64,000 nt of DNA from Hyphomonadaceae bacterium TMED5 (GCA_002173095.1 NHBK01000010.1:62001-126000), one strand, 5' to 3'. Positions 34,481 through 43,086 are shown, numbered from the stretch's first letter. Numbers and translations: made by a program. The notes: a model not told the origin generated them from the sequence alone.

Positions 34481-35197
34481 ATGGCCACGAAATACGTCGA
34501 ATATTCAGACGCAGAACTCACTTATGAAGGTTATCTGGCGACGCCGGGCGACGCAGCGCCTATCGGCCTGATCGTTGTAGGTCATGCCTGGGGCGGGCAA
34601 TCAGACCATGAGCGCAATGTCTGTGAAAAGCTGGCCGACCTCGGCTATGCGGCATTTGCCTATGACATTTACGGCAAGGGTAATCGCGCCTCTGACCCGG
34701 CAGGCTGCGAAGCACTGATGAACCCGCTGGTTGGTGACCGCGCTCTGCTTCAGTCACGTCTTGCGCTGTCTATCGCGACCGCTCAGAGCGAGACTGGTGT
34801 CAGCAAAGACAAGACGGTTGGCATTGGATATTGCTTTGGTGGCCTGTGCGCGCTGGACGAAGCCCGCGCCGGCCTTGATGTGACGGCTGTTGTATCTTTC
34901 CACGGTCTGTTCTTCGCGGCGGACAATCTGCCCGCGGATAAAACCATCGACGCGAAAGTCCTCATCCTGCACGGATATGACGACCCAATGGCGACGCCTG
35001 ATCAGATGAAAGGCGTTCTGGATGAGATGACGGCCAAAGGTGCGGACACTCAACTGATTGCCTATACAGATACGGGCCACGCTTTCACCAATAAGCTGGC
35101 AAACGACAAAGAAGGCGGCATGTTCTACAGCCCGAATGTGGATGCACGCTCCTGGAGCGCGCTGATCACCTTCCTTGAAGAAGTGATGGGCAGCTAG
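34481..35197 (+). CDS. Dienelactone hydrolase family protein
   Basis: 238-residue alpha/beta hydrolase. The nucleophile is Cys in GIGYCFGGLCAL, the acid is Asp in LHGYDDPM, and the base is His in DTGHAFTN, the Cys-Asp-His triad of dienelactone hydrolases. The N-terminal sheet contains PIGLIVVGHAWGG. Family members open lactone rings in aromatic breakdown, but many have other ester substrates. No catabolic operon surrounds it. It is followed by a terminator that is duplicated downstream of ohr. Confidence 0.92.
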   Translation: MATKYVEYSDAELTYEGYLATPGDAAPIGLIVVGHAWGGQSDHERNVCEKLADLGYAAFAYDIYGKGNRASDPAGCEALMNPLVGDRALLQSRLALSIATAQSETGVSKDKTVGIGYCFGGLCALDEARAGLDVTAVVSFHGLFFAADNLPADKTIDAKVLILHGYDDPMATPDQMKGVLDEMTAKGADTQLIAYTDTGHAFTNKLANDKEGGMFYSPNVDARSWSALITFLEEVMGS

Positions 35198-35222
35198 ACT
35201 TTAGCCCCCAGCTCAAAAAACA

Positions 35223-35253
35223 GCGAAAGGCGCCTCATTGGGCGCCTTTTTTA
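35223..35253. terminator. Terminator, copy A of a 27-bp duplicated element
   Basis: AAAGGCGCC (35226-35234) and GGCGCCTTT (35241-35249) around a 6-nt loop, with T-run. It serves the dienelactone hydrolase and, on the other strand, ohrR. Bases 35223-35249 equal 36294-36320. Confidence 0.9.
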
Positions 35254-35257
35254 ATGC

Positions 35258-35719
35258 TCAGCCCTCGGCCTCTGTCCAGCTTTCAAGGTTTTTGCGTACT
35301 TTGTTGATCTGCGCAGACAGAGCAATAATCTCATCCGGCGTCATTCCAATCGCTTCGAGAATCTGCCCCGGCACACAGGCCGCCCGCTCGTGCAAGGCAT
35401 GCCCTTCTGAGGTGAGCGTTACACGCACTTTGCGCTCATCCTCGACGTCGCGCCGTCGGCGCACATAGTTCAACTTTTCCAGTCGCTTTAGCAGAGGGGT
35501 CAGCGTGCTTGATTCCAGATCCATTCTCTGGCCCAGCTCGCCTACCAATTGGCCGTCTTTCTTCCAGAGCGCAAGCATCACCAGATATTGCGGATAGGTC
35601 AGCCCCAACTCTTTCAATATCGGCGCGTAGACGCGGTTCATTGCGTGATTAGTGGAGTACAGCGAGAAGCACAGAAACTCCTCAAAGTTCAGCTCCCTAC
35701 CTTCAAACCATTTTTCCAT
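35258..35719 (-). CDS. ohrR: OhrR-type MarR regulator
   Basis: 153-residue winged-helix repressor. The redox-sensing Cys lies in the N-terminal FEEFLCFSLYSTNHAMNR, and the wing region has SSTLTPLLKRLEKLNYV and RRRRDVEDERKVRVTLT, as in OhrR. Oxidation of that Cys by organic hydroperoxides releases DNA in studied members. It is divergent from ohr, with two candidate operators between. The DNA-binding core and length are normal. Confidence 0.93.
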   Translation of the reverse strand: MEKWFEGRELNFEEFLCFSLYSTNHAMNRVYAPILKELGLTYPQYLVMLALWKKDGQLVGELGQRMDLESSTLTPLLKRLEKLNYVRRRRDVEDERKVRVTLTSEGHALHERAACVPGQILEAIGMTPDEIIALSAQINKVRKNLESWTEAEG

Positions 35720-35750
35720 AGCGGGCGGTCCTTTTGTATCAGCTGAATAT

Positions 35751-35766
35751 AAATCGCACGCGATTT
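35751..35766. promoter_or_regulatory. OhrR operator candidate 1 (ohrR side)
   Basis: AAATCG-CACG-CGATTT, an inverted repeat 31 bases upstream of the ohrR start. It shares the ATCG/CGAT half-site with candidate 2. Confidence 0.6.
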
Positions 35767-35777
35767 AATCGCAAGCA

Positions 35778-35805
35778 TTGACACCTGAGCAGATATTTTT
35801 ATATA
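35778..35805 (+). promoter_or_regulatory. Promoter of ohr
   Basis: TTGACA (35778-35783) and TATATA (35800-35805) with a 16-base spacer, placed 42 bases before the ohr ATG and just ahead of operator candidate 2. Confidence 0.65.
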
Positions 35806-35819
35806 TCGCACACTATTCA

Positions 35820-35831
35820 ATCGTATACGAT
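35820..35831. promoter_or_regulatory. OhrR operator candidate 2 (ohr side)
   Basis: ATCGTATACGAT is a perfect 12-bp palindrome overlapping the likely transcription start region of ohr, a position that would block transcription. Confidence 0.65.
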
Positions 35832-35846
35832 ATAATGGAGCCAATC

Positions 35847-36278
35847 ATGAGTGTGAATGTACTTTACAAAACCCAGGCAAAAGCCACCGGTGGACGTGAC
35901 GGGGCGGCCCAAACCCTGGACGGCAGCCTGAAAGTCAATCTTTCAACTCCTAAGGAACTTGGCGGCGCAGGCGGCGACGGGAACAATCCGGAACAATTGT
36001 TTGCGGCGGGTTATGCAGCCTGCTTCATCGGCGCGATGAAAGCAGTCGCCTCACAAAACAAAGAGTTCAAAGTTCCAGCGGAGACCAGCGTCACATCAGA
36101 AGTCGGCATCGGGCCTCGCTCTGAAGGCGGATTTGGCCTGACTGTGACTCTGAATGTGTCTTTGCCGGGAGTTGAGCAAACTGTTGCGGAGAAACTGGTA
36201 CAAACAGCCCATCAGGTTTGCCCGTACTCCAACGCAACGCGCGGAAATATTGACGTCGGCCTCACAGTTTCGGTCTGA
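35847..36278 (+). CDS. ohr: Organic hydroperoxide reductase Ohr
   Basis: 143-residue OsmC/Ohr peroxidase that reduces fatty-acid and other organic hydroperoxides. It shows [14 protein letters not shown], the first catalytic Cys in [12 protein letters not shown] and the second in [12 protein letters not shown], with Arg and Glu around the site. ATG 35847 has ATGGAG six bases upstream; longer in-frame starts overlap the operator. It is paired with ohrR, and the module is enclosed by two copies of the same terminator. Confidence 0.96.
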   Translation: MSVNVLYKTQAKATGGRDGAAQTLDGSLKVNLSTPKELGGAGGDGNNPEQLFAAGYAACFIGAMKAVASQNKEFKVPAETSVTSEVGIGPRSEGGFGLTVTLNVSLPGVEQTVAEKLVQTAHQVCPYSNATRGNIDVGLTVSV

Positions 36279-36293
36279 CCGTCATATCCATAC

Positions 36294-36325
36294 GCGAAAG
36301 GCGCCTCATTGGGCGCCTTTCTTTT
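36294..36325. terminator. Terminator, copy B of the 27-bp duplicated element
   Basis: Same stem as copy A (36297-36305 with 36312-36320), followed by CTTTTT. It terminates ohr, 16 bases past its stop. Confidence 0.9.
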
Positions 36326-36368
36326 TGTCCTGCTTTGGGCGACAGGACCGGGTCTGCACCCCGCAGAC

Positions 36369-36746
36369 TTAAAATGTGCGACGCGGCTCTGGCTGACCAG
36401 GACGACCAGACTGTGGGCCTTGTGGCTCACCCCGACCGCCATCACGTGCCTGCGGTGGCGGCGCATCGCGGCGACTGCCCTGAGGCCCAGCCGCATGTTG
36501 GCGGTTATCGCACTCACGACCACCATTGTGACCGTCGCGACGTTCGGGACCCGCCTGCGGACCCTCATGGCGCTCATGGCGATTATCCGCCATCTGCATA
36601 CGCCCATTCTCCTGCGGTGGACGGGCGTCATGTTCTACTCCAGCGACACGGTTGCCGCTTCGTTCAATCGGTTCGGCCGGACCTGCAAATGCCATCGGAG
36701 CCGCAACAGCAAACAGGGTGACGGTCAGTAGGGTGGATCTGATCAT
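36369..36746 (-). CDS. Secreted Arg/Gly/Pro/Gln-rich protein
   Basis: 125 residues with a signal peptide (MIRSTLLTVTLFAVAAPMAFA is cited only as its position, 1-21). The remainder is low-complexity and rich in R, G, P, Q, H and E (RHEGPQAGPERRDG, RPGQPEPRR), almost certainly disordered. It is strongly basic overall and may bind polyanions; no family is known. AAGGAGA precedes ATG 36746. It is downstream of another secreted protein in the same direction. Confidence 0.7.
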   Translation of the reverse strand: MIRSTLLTVTLFAVAAPMAFAGPAEPIERSGNRVAGVEHDARPPQENGRMQMADNRHERHEGPQAGPERRDGHNGGRECDNRQHAAGPQGSRRDAPPPQARDGGRGEPQGPQSGRPGQPEPRRTF

Positions 36747-36845
36747 GATGATCTCCTTCTGGCGCGTCCTCACATACGTTAAACGTCGTCCAGAAAGGCT
36801 CCCGTCGCGGCAATAACAGTTGCCACTGCGCAAGACTGAACCCGA

Positions 36846-37427
36846 TTAGCGGGCTTCTCGTTTGGCATAGTCTGAGACGGAAGCGCCCGCCTGCGGTGTG
36901 CGAGTTTCATGGCAGCTGCCTGCGCGTGGTGTTTCCTGGCCGCCCGCCAGCACCGAAAAGTCCAGATGCCGTGGAAGATACACATTGATATGCCCCAGGC
37001 CTTCCAGTCGCGAGCCCGGCTGAAAGCTGACACAGACGCGATTGCCCGTCAGGCCGGACAGGGTTCGCGCAACAGCATTCGCATCAGCTATGTAGGAATC
37101 CTCTCCATATACTATCTGCACTTCGCCATTTGCCGAACGATCCGCCTGTGAAGCGGACCGCCAGATGTGAAATCCTTCAAAGGCCGGGTCCGCATTCAAG
37201 CCATCCACAAACCGTTGAACGCTTGAGTGATATCCATCGCGCTGAGGAACCAGAAAATCGACCTGCGTATTCCCCAGAAGGCCGGAGCGGTTTTCCCCGC
37301 CAGAATGTGCCGGAATGTCTATCGCATTGGGGTGTCGCCAGTCCTGCGCCAGCGCATTGCCAGAAAGCATTAATCCAACCAGCGCCATACACGCTGCACC
37401 TGCACACTGGCTCTTGAATGATTTCAC
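36846..37427 (-). CDS. Secreted protein of unknown function
   Basis: 193 residues with a signal peptide (ends SGNALAQ). The mature part has mixed alpha/beta character, with FLVPQRDGYHSSVQRFVDGL, QIVYGEDSYIADANAVARTL and HINVYLPRHLDFSVLAGG. It has two late Cys (NRVCVSF, GSCHET) that may pair. No family is recognised. The RBS is weak. It lies 100 bases upstream of the Arg/Gly-rich secreted protein gene and could be co-transcribed with it. Confidence 0.68.
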   Translation of the reverse strand: MKSFKSQCAGAACMALVGLMLSGNALAQDWRHPNAIDIPAHSGGENRSGLLGNTQVDFLVPQRDGYHSSVQRFVDGLNADPAFEGFHIWRSASQADRSANGEVQIVYGEDSYIADANAVARTLSGLTGNRVCVSFQPGSRLEGLGHINVYLPRHLDFSVLAGGQETPRAGSCHETRTPQAGASVSDYAKREAR

Positions 37428-37590
37428 CGGCCAATATCCCTCTTCAGATCGTCAATAACCGCAGATTGAACGCCTGAACGGGGCTTTAAGGTCCAACTTT
37501 GTGCACTTCTCCTTATACAGACCATAGCCAAGGGCGGTGTTTTCGCTTATGTGCGGCGCAATACTTCCTCCCTTCCAAGGCCTGTAACTC

Positions 37591-39405
37591 ATGTCCATGC
37601 GAAATATCGCAATCATCGCGCACGTCGACCACGGCAAGACGACCCTCGTCGACGAACTCCTGAAGCAGTCAGGCACGTTCCGTGAAAACGAGAACACTTC
37701 TGACCGTATGATGGACTCCAACGATCTGGAGAAAGAGCGCGGCATCACCATTCTCGCGAAGGCAACCTCCATTGAGTGGAATGGCAATCGCATCAACATC
37801 GTAGACACCCCAGGCCACGCCGACTTCGGTGGTGAGGTTGAGCGTATTCTGCACATGGTGGACGGCTGTATCGTTCTCGTCGACGCGGCTGAAGGCCCAA
37901 TGCCTCAGACCAAATTCGTTGTTTCCAAAGCTCTTAAAGTCGGTCTGCGTCCTATCGTGGCTGTCAACAAAATCGACAAGCCAGAGCGCCGCCCGGACGA
38001 AGTGATCAACGAAGTTTTCGACCTGTTCGCAAACCTTGACGCTGATGATGATCAACTCGATTTTCCGATCCTCTACGGATCTGCGAAGAATGGCTGGATG
38101 TCGCTCGACTATAACGATCCGACAACCAACATGGACTCCCTGTTCGAGCTAGTCATGAAGCACGTTCCGGAACCACGCGTTTCTGAAGGCTCTTTCAAAC
38201 TGCTGGCGACAACGCTCGCCTCTGACAACTTCCTCGGCCGTATTCTGACGGGCCGCGTGGAAGCGGGCACAGTGAAGCCAAACATGGCTGTCAAAGCGCT
38301 GAACCGTAAAGGCGAAATCGTTGAGCAGGGCCGTGTCTCCAAGGTTCTGGCATTCCGTGGCCTTGAACGCTCTCCAATCGATGAAGGCGTTGCAGGTGAC
38401 ATTGTTTCCATCGCCGGCCTGACCAAAGCGACGGTTGCCGACACAATCTGTGCGCTCGACGTTGATGAGCCAATGCAGGCTCAGCCAATTGACCCGCCAA
38501 CCATTGCCATGACCTTCCGTGTGAACGATTCACCACTGGCGGGTACCGAAGGCTCTAAAGTGACCTCCCGTATGATCTGGGACCGTCTTTTGAAAGAAGC
38601 TGAAGGCAATGTGGCCCTGAAAGTCAGCCGCTCTACTGAAGCAGAGGCTTTTGAAGTCGCTGGCCGGGGCGAGCTTCAGCTCTCCGTTCTCATCGAGACC
38701 ATGCGCCGCGAAGGCTTTGAGCTGGGTGTCTCCCGTCCGAAAGTGGTCTTCAAAGAAGACGAAAATGGCGACAAGCTTGAGCCTATCGAAGAAGTCGTGA
38801 TCGACGTTGATGACGAACATTCCGGCGCTGTTGTTCAGAAACTTTCTGAGCGTAAAGCCGAAATGGTTGAAATGCGTCCATCAGGCATTGGTCGTACGCG
38901 CCTCGTCTTCCATGCACCAACGCGTGGTCTGATCGGTTATCAGGGCGAGCTTCTCTCTGATACGCGCGGTACAGCCATCATGAACCGCGTCTTCCTCGAC
39001 TACCAACCGCACAAAGGCAAAATCCAGGGCCGTCACACCGGCGTTCTGATCGCTATGGAAAAAGGCGAAGCTGTTGCGTTTGCACTCTGGAACCTTGAAG
39101 ACCGCGGCAAGATCATGATTGAGCCACAGGAAAAAGTGTATGGCGGCATGATTGTCGGCGAACACTCCCGTGACAACGATCTGGAAGTGAACGTCCTCAA
39201 AGGCAAAAAGCTCAGCAACGTTCGCGCCTCCGGTACGGACGAAGCGGTTCGCCTGACGCCTCCGATGAAGCTCACGCTCGAGCGTGCTCTGGCTTACATT
39301 CAGGATGATGAGCTGGTGGAAGTTACGCCGGAAAACATCCGCCTGCGTAAAGTCTATCTCGACCCGAATGAGCGCAAGCGCATGAAGAAGGTTGAGGCTG
39401 TTTGA
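37591..39405 (+). CDS. typA: Ribosome-associated GTPase TypA/BipA
   Basis: 604-residue translational GTPase of the EF-G family, which binds 70S ribosomes and supports 50S assembly and stress growth in studied bacteria. G1 is [16 protein letters not shown]2 includes [10 protein letters not shown]3 [15 protein letters not shown]4 [10 protein letters not shown] and G5 SAKNG. The C-terminal BipA-specific domain follows with [18 protein letters not shown]. Length is normal. The gene stands alone and ends in a strong bidirectional terminator. Confidence 0.97.
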   Translation: MSMRNIAIIAHVDHGKTTLVDELLKQSGTFRENENTSDRMMDSNDLEKERGITILAKATSIEWNGNRINIVDTPGHADFGGEVERILHMVDGCIVLVDAAEGPMPQTKFVVSKALKVGLRPIVAVNKIDKPERRPDEVINEVFDLFANLDADDDQLDFPILYGSAKNGWMSLDYNDPTTNMDSLFELVMKHVPEPRVSEGSFKLLATTLASDNFLGRILTGRVEAGTVKPNMAVKALNRKGEIVEQGRVSKVLAFRGLERSPIDEGVAGDIVSIAGLTKATVADTICALDVDEPMQAQPIDPPTIAMTFRVNDSPLAGTEGSKVTSRMIWDRLLKEAEGNVALKVSRSTEAEAFEVAGRGELQLSVLIETMRREGFELGVSRPKVVFKEDENGDKLEPIEEVVIDVDDEHSGAVVQKLSERKAEMVEMRPSGIGRTRLVFHAPTRGLIGYQGELLSDTRGTAIMNRVFLDYQPHKGKIQGRHTGVLIAMEKGEAVAFALWNLEDRGKIMIEPQEKVYGGMIVGEHSRDNDLEVNVLKGKKLSNVRASGTDEAVRLTPPMKLTLERALAYIQDDELVEVTPENIRLRKVYLDPNERKRMKKVEAV

Positions 39406-39500
39406 TTTAAAGAAATCGTTCCAGTGAACCGATTGCAATCAAACTGTATCTCTGCGCGCGAGAGCTGGCGCAGGCCAGCCCGTAATATTGCAAAACAAAT

Positions 39501-39532
39501 AAAAAGCCCGGCGCGATGACCGGGCTTTTTTT
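39501..39532. terminator. Bidirectional terminator between typA and the HNH gene
   Basis: AAAAAGCCCGG (39501-39511) pairs with CCGGGCTTTTT (39520-39530) around an 8-nt loop. The HNH gene stop lies at 39534. Confidence 0.92.
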
Positions 39533-39533
39533 G

Positions 39534-40457
39534 TTACGCTGCAAATCCAAAACGCGTTCTGTGCCATTCAATGAATGCAGGATGCGGCTGATGCTCAGGG
39601 CGTTTTGGACGAATGAGTTTCCCCGTCGGATTTATAATCCGTTTAACCCCATCCAGGTCATTCACTTTCCTAGAGATTAGAATCTCATCATTGGCCGAAA
39701 TAGAAATTAGTCCACGATCAAACATCCAGTGAACGGTGCCCGAGAGTGCCAACCCATTATCGATTGTATCGGGCCCCTTCTCAGCAACCGGTTTGATATG
39801 CGCACCTTCGACTTCGGCGCGCCCGCCACCATTTACGAAACTCCATCCAGTCACAGCACACGTTTTATTATAAGCCATCAAGACGGAGCCCCGAAAACGA
39901 ACGTCGCGCACCTTTCGATTGACCAGTTCAGCCACAATTTTACGCTCGACATCGTACTCGAACGGCGTCTGATCTTCGGCGACCCCTTTCCGTTTTGAGT
40001 CTATCTCATCGTACCGAGGAAGTTCGATTTCGATCTCTTTCCAACCCAGCTCGGCAATTTCTTGAAACGCAGAGAAAGGGATATGCCGTACAGCCTGAAG
40101 CGCAACTCCCACATTCGCCTTTCCGTCTTTGCCTGACATCGCTGGCTCTAGAAATCGCCCCAACATTTGTCGCGGCACAGGGTTCGCGAAGCCTGCATAA
40201 GTATTCGGCACATAAACAGCGTAAAAATGATCAGCTAATTTTGCGTCCGCAATAATTCGCTCGATTTGAGCAACCGCGAAAAACGCGCCGCGTGCCTCTT
40301 TGCTGACACCCGTATCTTTGACAGGGGAGAAAAACGTTACCCAATCTCCGACGCACTCTTCCATACGACGCAGATAACGTTTTGGAAAATGGTATGAGAC
40401 ACCGGGCTGATCGTCATATTCCGATTGCGACCCTTGAACCAAAACTGCGTTGACCAT
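39534..40457 (-). CDS. HNH endonuclease with N-terminal substrate-recognition-like domain
   Basis: 307 residues. The C-terminal HNH_2-type nuclease is clear: CAVTGWSF, VEGAHIKPVAEKGPD, TIDNGLALSGTVHWMFDRG, with the His-Asn-His set complete. The N-terminal about 160 residues (DDQPGVSYHFPKRYLRRMEE, VGDWVTFFSP) form a separate domain seen in putative restriction endonucleases. There is no partner methyltransferase, so it may be a modification-dependent or solitary nuclease (inference). Gene composition is slightly AT-richer than its neighbours. Confidence 0.85.
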   Translation of the reverse strand: MVNAVLVQGSQSEYDDQPGVSYHFPKRYLRRMEECVGDWVTFFSPVKDTGVSKEARGAFFAVAQIERIIADAKLADHFYAVYVPNTYAGFANPVPRQMLGRFLEPAMSGKDGKANVGVALQAVRHIPFSAFQEIAELGWKEIEIELPRYDEIDSKRKGVAEDQTPFEYDVERKIVAELVNRKVRDVRFRGSVLMAYNKTCAVTGWSFVNGGGRAEVEGAHIKPVAEKGPDTIDNGLALSGTVHWMFDRGLISISANDEILISRKVNDLDGVKRIINPTGKLIRPKRPEHQPHPAFIEWHRTRFGFAA

Positions 40458-40596
40458 AGCCCCTCACCATAAACGCCTAACTTACAGCCTAGCGGCTCGA
40501 AAGCTGACGTAAACAAAAACCTCGGCGTCATCAGCGACTTGAACCCTCCTACGCACTTGAACAGAGTGTCGAACACTGTCCCTATTTCTATCAGGT

Positions 40597-40621
40597 CGGG
40601 CGAAGGTTTCGCCCGGTTTTC
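40597..40621 (+). terminator. Hairpin with T-run in the leader of the Cys-rich peptide gene
   Basis: CGGGCGAA (40597-40604) and TTCGCCCG (40608-40615) with a 3-nt loop, then GTTTTC. It sits 18 bases before the ATG of the 49-codon gene, after no evident plus-strand gene, so it may be an attenuator or the end of an unmapped small transcript. Confidence 0.5.
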
Positions 40622-40638
40622 TGTAAGAGGGACTTTTC

Positions 40639-40788
40639 ATGAAAAAACTGGTCTTTGCCGCTATCGCAGGCCTTAGCCTTTCTGCACTGGCGCCGCTTGC
40701 AACCGCGAGCGCACCGTCAACCGAGCAAGCGTCTTCCGGCTTCACCGATACATGCTGCACACCACAGGGCTGCACGATCTGTCTCTAG
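40639..40788 (+). CDS. 49-residue secreted Cys-rich peptide
   Basis: Small gene with AGAGGG seven bases before ATG. The product starts MKKLVFAAIAGLSLSALAPL, a standard signal peptide, with cleavage likely after ATA or TAS. The mature part is about 25 residues and ends TDTCCTPQGCTICL, four Cys in the last eleven positions. It could be a metal-binding or disulfide-linked peptide, or the precursor of a modified peptide. No maturation enzyme is adjacent (a GNAT gene follows). No homology recognised. Confidence 0.6.
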   Translation: MKKLVFAAIAGLSLSALAPLATASAPSTEQASSGFTDTCCTPQGCTICL

Positions 40789-40849
40789 GCGCATCCAGTT
40801 GTTCAGAGGCCGACTTTTCAATTCAGCGTTTTCAGCATACTATGTACGA

Positions 40850-41296
40850 ATGGCTATGCTGACTCATGTCTCTGCCGGATGGGAAATTCGGCCTCACAGC
40901 CGCGACGATCACACCGATATCGAACGCGTTTTTTCCGATTGTCTGTATGACTTCCCCTGGCGCGATGCGCTGAAGGAACTTGAAGCCCTTCATTACAGCT
41001 TAAGGAATGCCAGCGTTCTGGTGGCCAGCGAACCACAGGCGGGCGTTGTCGGCTTCCTCATTCTTCATGCGGGCACGCGCTATGTCTCGCATCTGTTTGT
41101 CGAAAGAGACTGGCGATTGTGCGGCATTGCTCAAGGCCTGTTACAGGTTGCACGCGGCGTTGCAGGCGGCCCACTCCAACTGGATGTGGATACGTTGAAT
41201 GAGTCCGCTATCGCCACTTACCGAAAGCTTGGATGGACCGAGATGGTCGAGCATGGCCGTTTAGGTTATCGCCAGACCCGCTTTCAGGGCCCCTGA
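40850..41296 (+). CDS. GNAT family N-acetyltransferase
   Basis: 148 residues with the GNAT fold. The acetyl-CoA region is RYVSHLFVERDWRLCGIAQGLLQ (cited in part), and the C-terminal ESAIATYRKLGWTEM is the typical late motif. The pyrophosphate-binding RxxGxG/A pattern appears as RLCGIA. The substrate is unknown. Starts at 40850 or 40856 lack a clear Shine-Dalgarno, and the first is used. Confidence 0.82.
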   Translation: MAMLTHVSAGWEIRPHSRDDHTDIERVFSDCLYDFPWRDALKELEALHYSLRNASVLVASEPQAGVVGFLILHAGTRYVSHLFVERDWRLCGIAQGLLQVARGVAGGPLQLDVDTLNESAIATYRKLGWTEMVEHGRLGYRQTRFQGP

Positions 41297-41372
41297 GTCG
41301 ACCATACATCTATGCGCCTTGTCACTGCCATGATTATGCGTTTCCCTGCGCGCAACAAATGAGGGAATGATC

Positions 41373-41654
41373 ATGGCGCTATATGCAGTGGATTTGCAGG
41401 GTGAATATTTTCCGATGCGGGAACAAGGCCGCTGGAAACTCTATGGCTTTGACACCGAACTGATCGTCGAAGCCGACACGCCCGAAGAAGCAGAACTCAT
41501 GGCCGTTCGCATGGTCCATATGGACCCGGTCTGGGGCAATATCCGTCCACGCCCCGGTTTTCCGACCCCGCGCATTTACCCGGAAGGCGTATATGAGTGC
41601 GAAGAAGAGCCGACAGACCTGCCCGAATACGAATTATTCCGTATGCGGAAATAG
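41373..41654 (+). CDS. Small cytoplasmic protein of unknown function
   Basis: 93 residues, acidic, with no signal peptide. An N-terminal strand-rich part (VDLQGEYFPMREQGRWKLYG) and a Pro-rich stretch (NIRPRPGFPTPRIYPEG) are visible. The family is not recognised. GAGGG is seven bases before ATG 41373; the ATG six bases earlier is too close to that site. It converges on the NodT-type gene three bases away. Confidence 0.7.
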   Translation: MALYAVDLQGEYFPMREQGRWKLYGFDTELIVEADTPEEAELMAVRMVHMDPVWGNIRPRPGFPTPRIYPEGVYECEEEPTDLPEYELFRMRK

Positions 41655-41657
41655 GCT

Positions 41658-43085
41658 TTAGCTGGCCCCGCCCAGCGCCTTCAACAAAGCGATGTACGCA
41701 AACAGTGCATCACGGCGGGCTTCTGTTAGCTGGCGCTCAACATCGATCTGGTCACGTTCCGTTTCGGTGACCTGAAGAACCGTTCCTGTTCCGCCTTCAT
41801 AGCGACCCCGCGCATATCCGTTCAGGCGCTCCGCAGATGCCAGGACGGCTTCAAGATTCGACACGAGCTGAAGCGTTTCGCCATACCGGACTGCGGCGCT
41901 CTCAACGTCATTTACCGCTGTCAAAACCGCCTCAGCATAGGCAAGCTCGGCCTGTTGCAATCGGGCCTCCCCAACCGCTTCACTGGCCGCCTGACGCCCT
42001 CCATCCCAAAGGGACCAGCTCGCCATCGCCGCCAGATTTACTGCCAGGCTTTCGGGTGATAGAAACTCTGATATGTCGGTAGTTTCAGGGCCTACAGATC
42101 CAATGAGACTAAAACTCGGATATGTATCCAGCCGGGTCAGATCGAGCTGACGCGCGGTCAGTGCGTACTGGCGCTCAGCTGACCTCACATCGGCCCGATG
42201 CGCCAGAACATCTGAAGGCATGCCAGACAATGCGGCCTGCGGGCTATCAGGCAGAGACGCCTCCGGCAAACTTTCGAGTGTCAAATCATACGGGGTTTGC
42301 CCCGTCAGAATAGCGATCTGATTTCGCGCCAGGCGTTCCCGCATATTCAGGGAGGGTTCTGATACCGCCGTCTGAAGACGACGCAATTCGGCTTGTTCGA
42401 CTTCTATATCGGAGGCTTCGCCATGCTCACGGCGCTGGGCAACCATTTCCAGAATGTCGCGCTGGCGGTCCAGATTGGCATGCAACAGCGCGCGTTCAGC
42501 GCGGACAGACTGTAACTCAACCCATGCCCGGACAAGTTCCGCCGTCAGGCTGATCTGCGCATCGCGAAGACTTTCTTCTTGGAGCGAAATCTGAGCGAGC
42601 GATGCATCTTCGCGAAGGCTTTGACGGCCAAAGAGGTCAATCTCCCAGCTCGCATCAAATCCAGCTGAATACAGCATTTGTTCTGCGGAATAGCCCGGAA
42701 TCGCCCCGATGGGCAGCTGCCCTGTTTCCGACATACGCACAGCCGAGGCCTGACCTCGCGCAGACACGGCCGGGCGCGCACCGGCCTCAGTCAGGGTCAA
42801 TGCACTGCGCGCCTCAAGAACGCTTGCGCGCATTTGCGCCAGTGACAAATTTTGGGCCAGCGCCTCTTCGACCAAGGCATTCAGCGTTTCGTCATTAAAC
42901 ACATACCACCACGGACTGGCTGACCGCTCAGCGCGCGCAGACAGGCCATATTCAGTCATGGCGTCGGACCAGCTCATCTCGGGCGCAGGCGTCAGCTCCG
43001 CCGTCCGGTCCGGCGGCGTGATACACCCCGCCAAAGCGAAGGCGGAGGCACTGAGGGCGAAGATCTTAAGAAATCTGGTCGTCAT
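41658..43085 (-). CDS. NodT-family outer-membrane efflux lipoprotein
   Basis: 475-residue TolC-like channel subunit. It has a lipoprotein signal (AFALAGC) and the OprM/NodT pattern WWYVFNDETLNALVEEAL, LTAELVRAWVELQSVRAER, QLDLTRLDTYPSFSLIGSVG (each cited in part) and RYEGGTGTVLQVTETER near the end. It is the last gene of a TetR-HlyD-ATPase-permease-NodT operon, so it supplies the outer-membrane exit. ATG 43085 lies immediately after the permease stop codon; the longer frame would overlap it. Confidence 0.94.
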   Translation of the reverse strand: MTTRFLKIFALSASAFALAGCITPPDRTAELTPAPEMSWSDAMTEYGLSARAERSASPWWYVFNDETLNALVEEALAQNLSLAQMRASVLEARSALTLTEAGARPAVSARGQASAVRMSETGQLPIGAIPGYSAEQMLYSAGFDASWEIDLFGRQSLREDASLAQISLQEESLRDAQISLTAELVRAWVELQSVRAERALLHANLDRQRDILEMVAQRREHGEASDIEVEQAELRRLQTAVSEPSLNMRERLARNQIAILTGQTPYDLTLESLPEASLPDSPQAALSGMPSDVLAHRADVRSAERQYALTARQLDLTRLDTYPSFSLIGSVGPETTDISEFLSPESLAVNLAAMASWSLWDGGRQAASEAVGEARLQQAELAYAEAVLTAVNDVESAAVRYGETLQLVSNLEAVLASAERLNGYARGRYEGGTGTVLQVTETERDQIDVERQLTEARRDALFAYIALLKALGGAS

Positions 43086-43086
43086 A

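Noticed and set aside
36913-36928. Third 16-base match (CAGCTGCCTGCGCGTG) to the 25-bp repeat of the sulfotransferase cassette
   Set aside because: It is inside a different coding frame, encodes different residues, and a 16-base match is not far from chance in 64 kb, so it is not treated as a further attachment site.
40535-40545. tRNA T-arm-like GGTTCAAGTCG on the minus strand
   Set aside because: No acceptor, D or anticodon stems could be placed around it.
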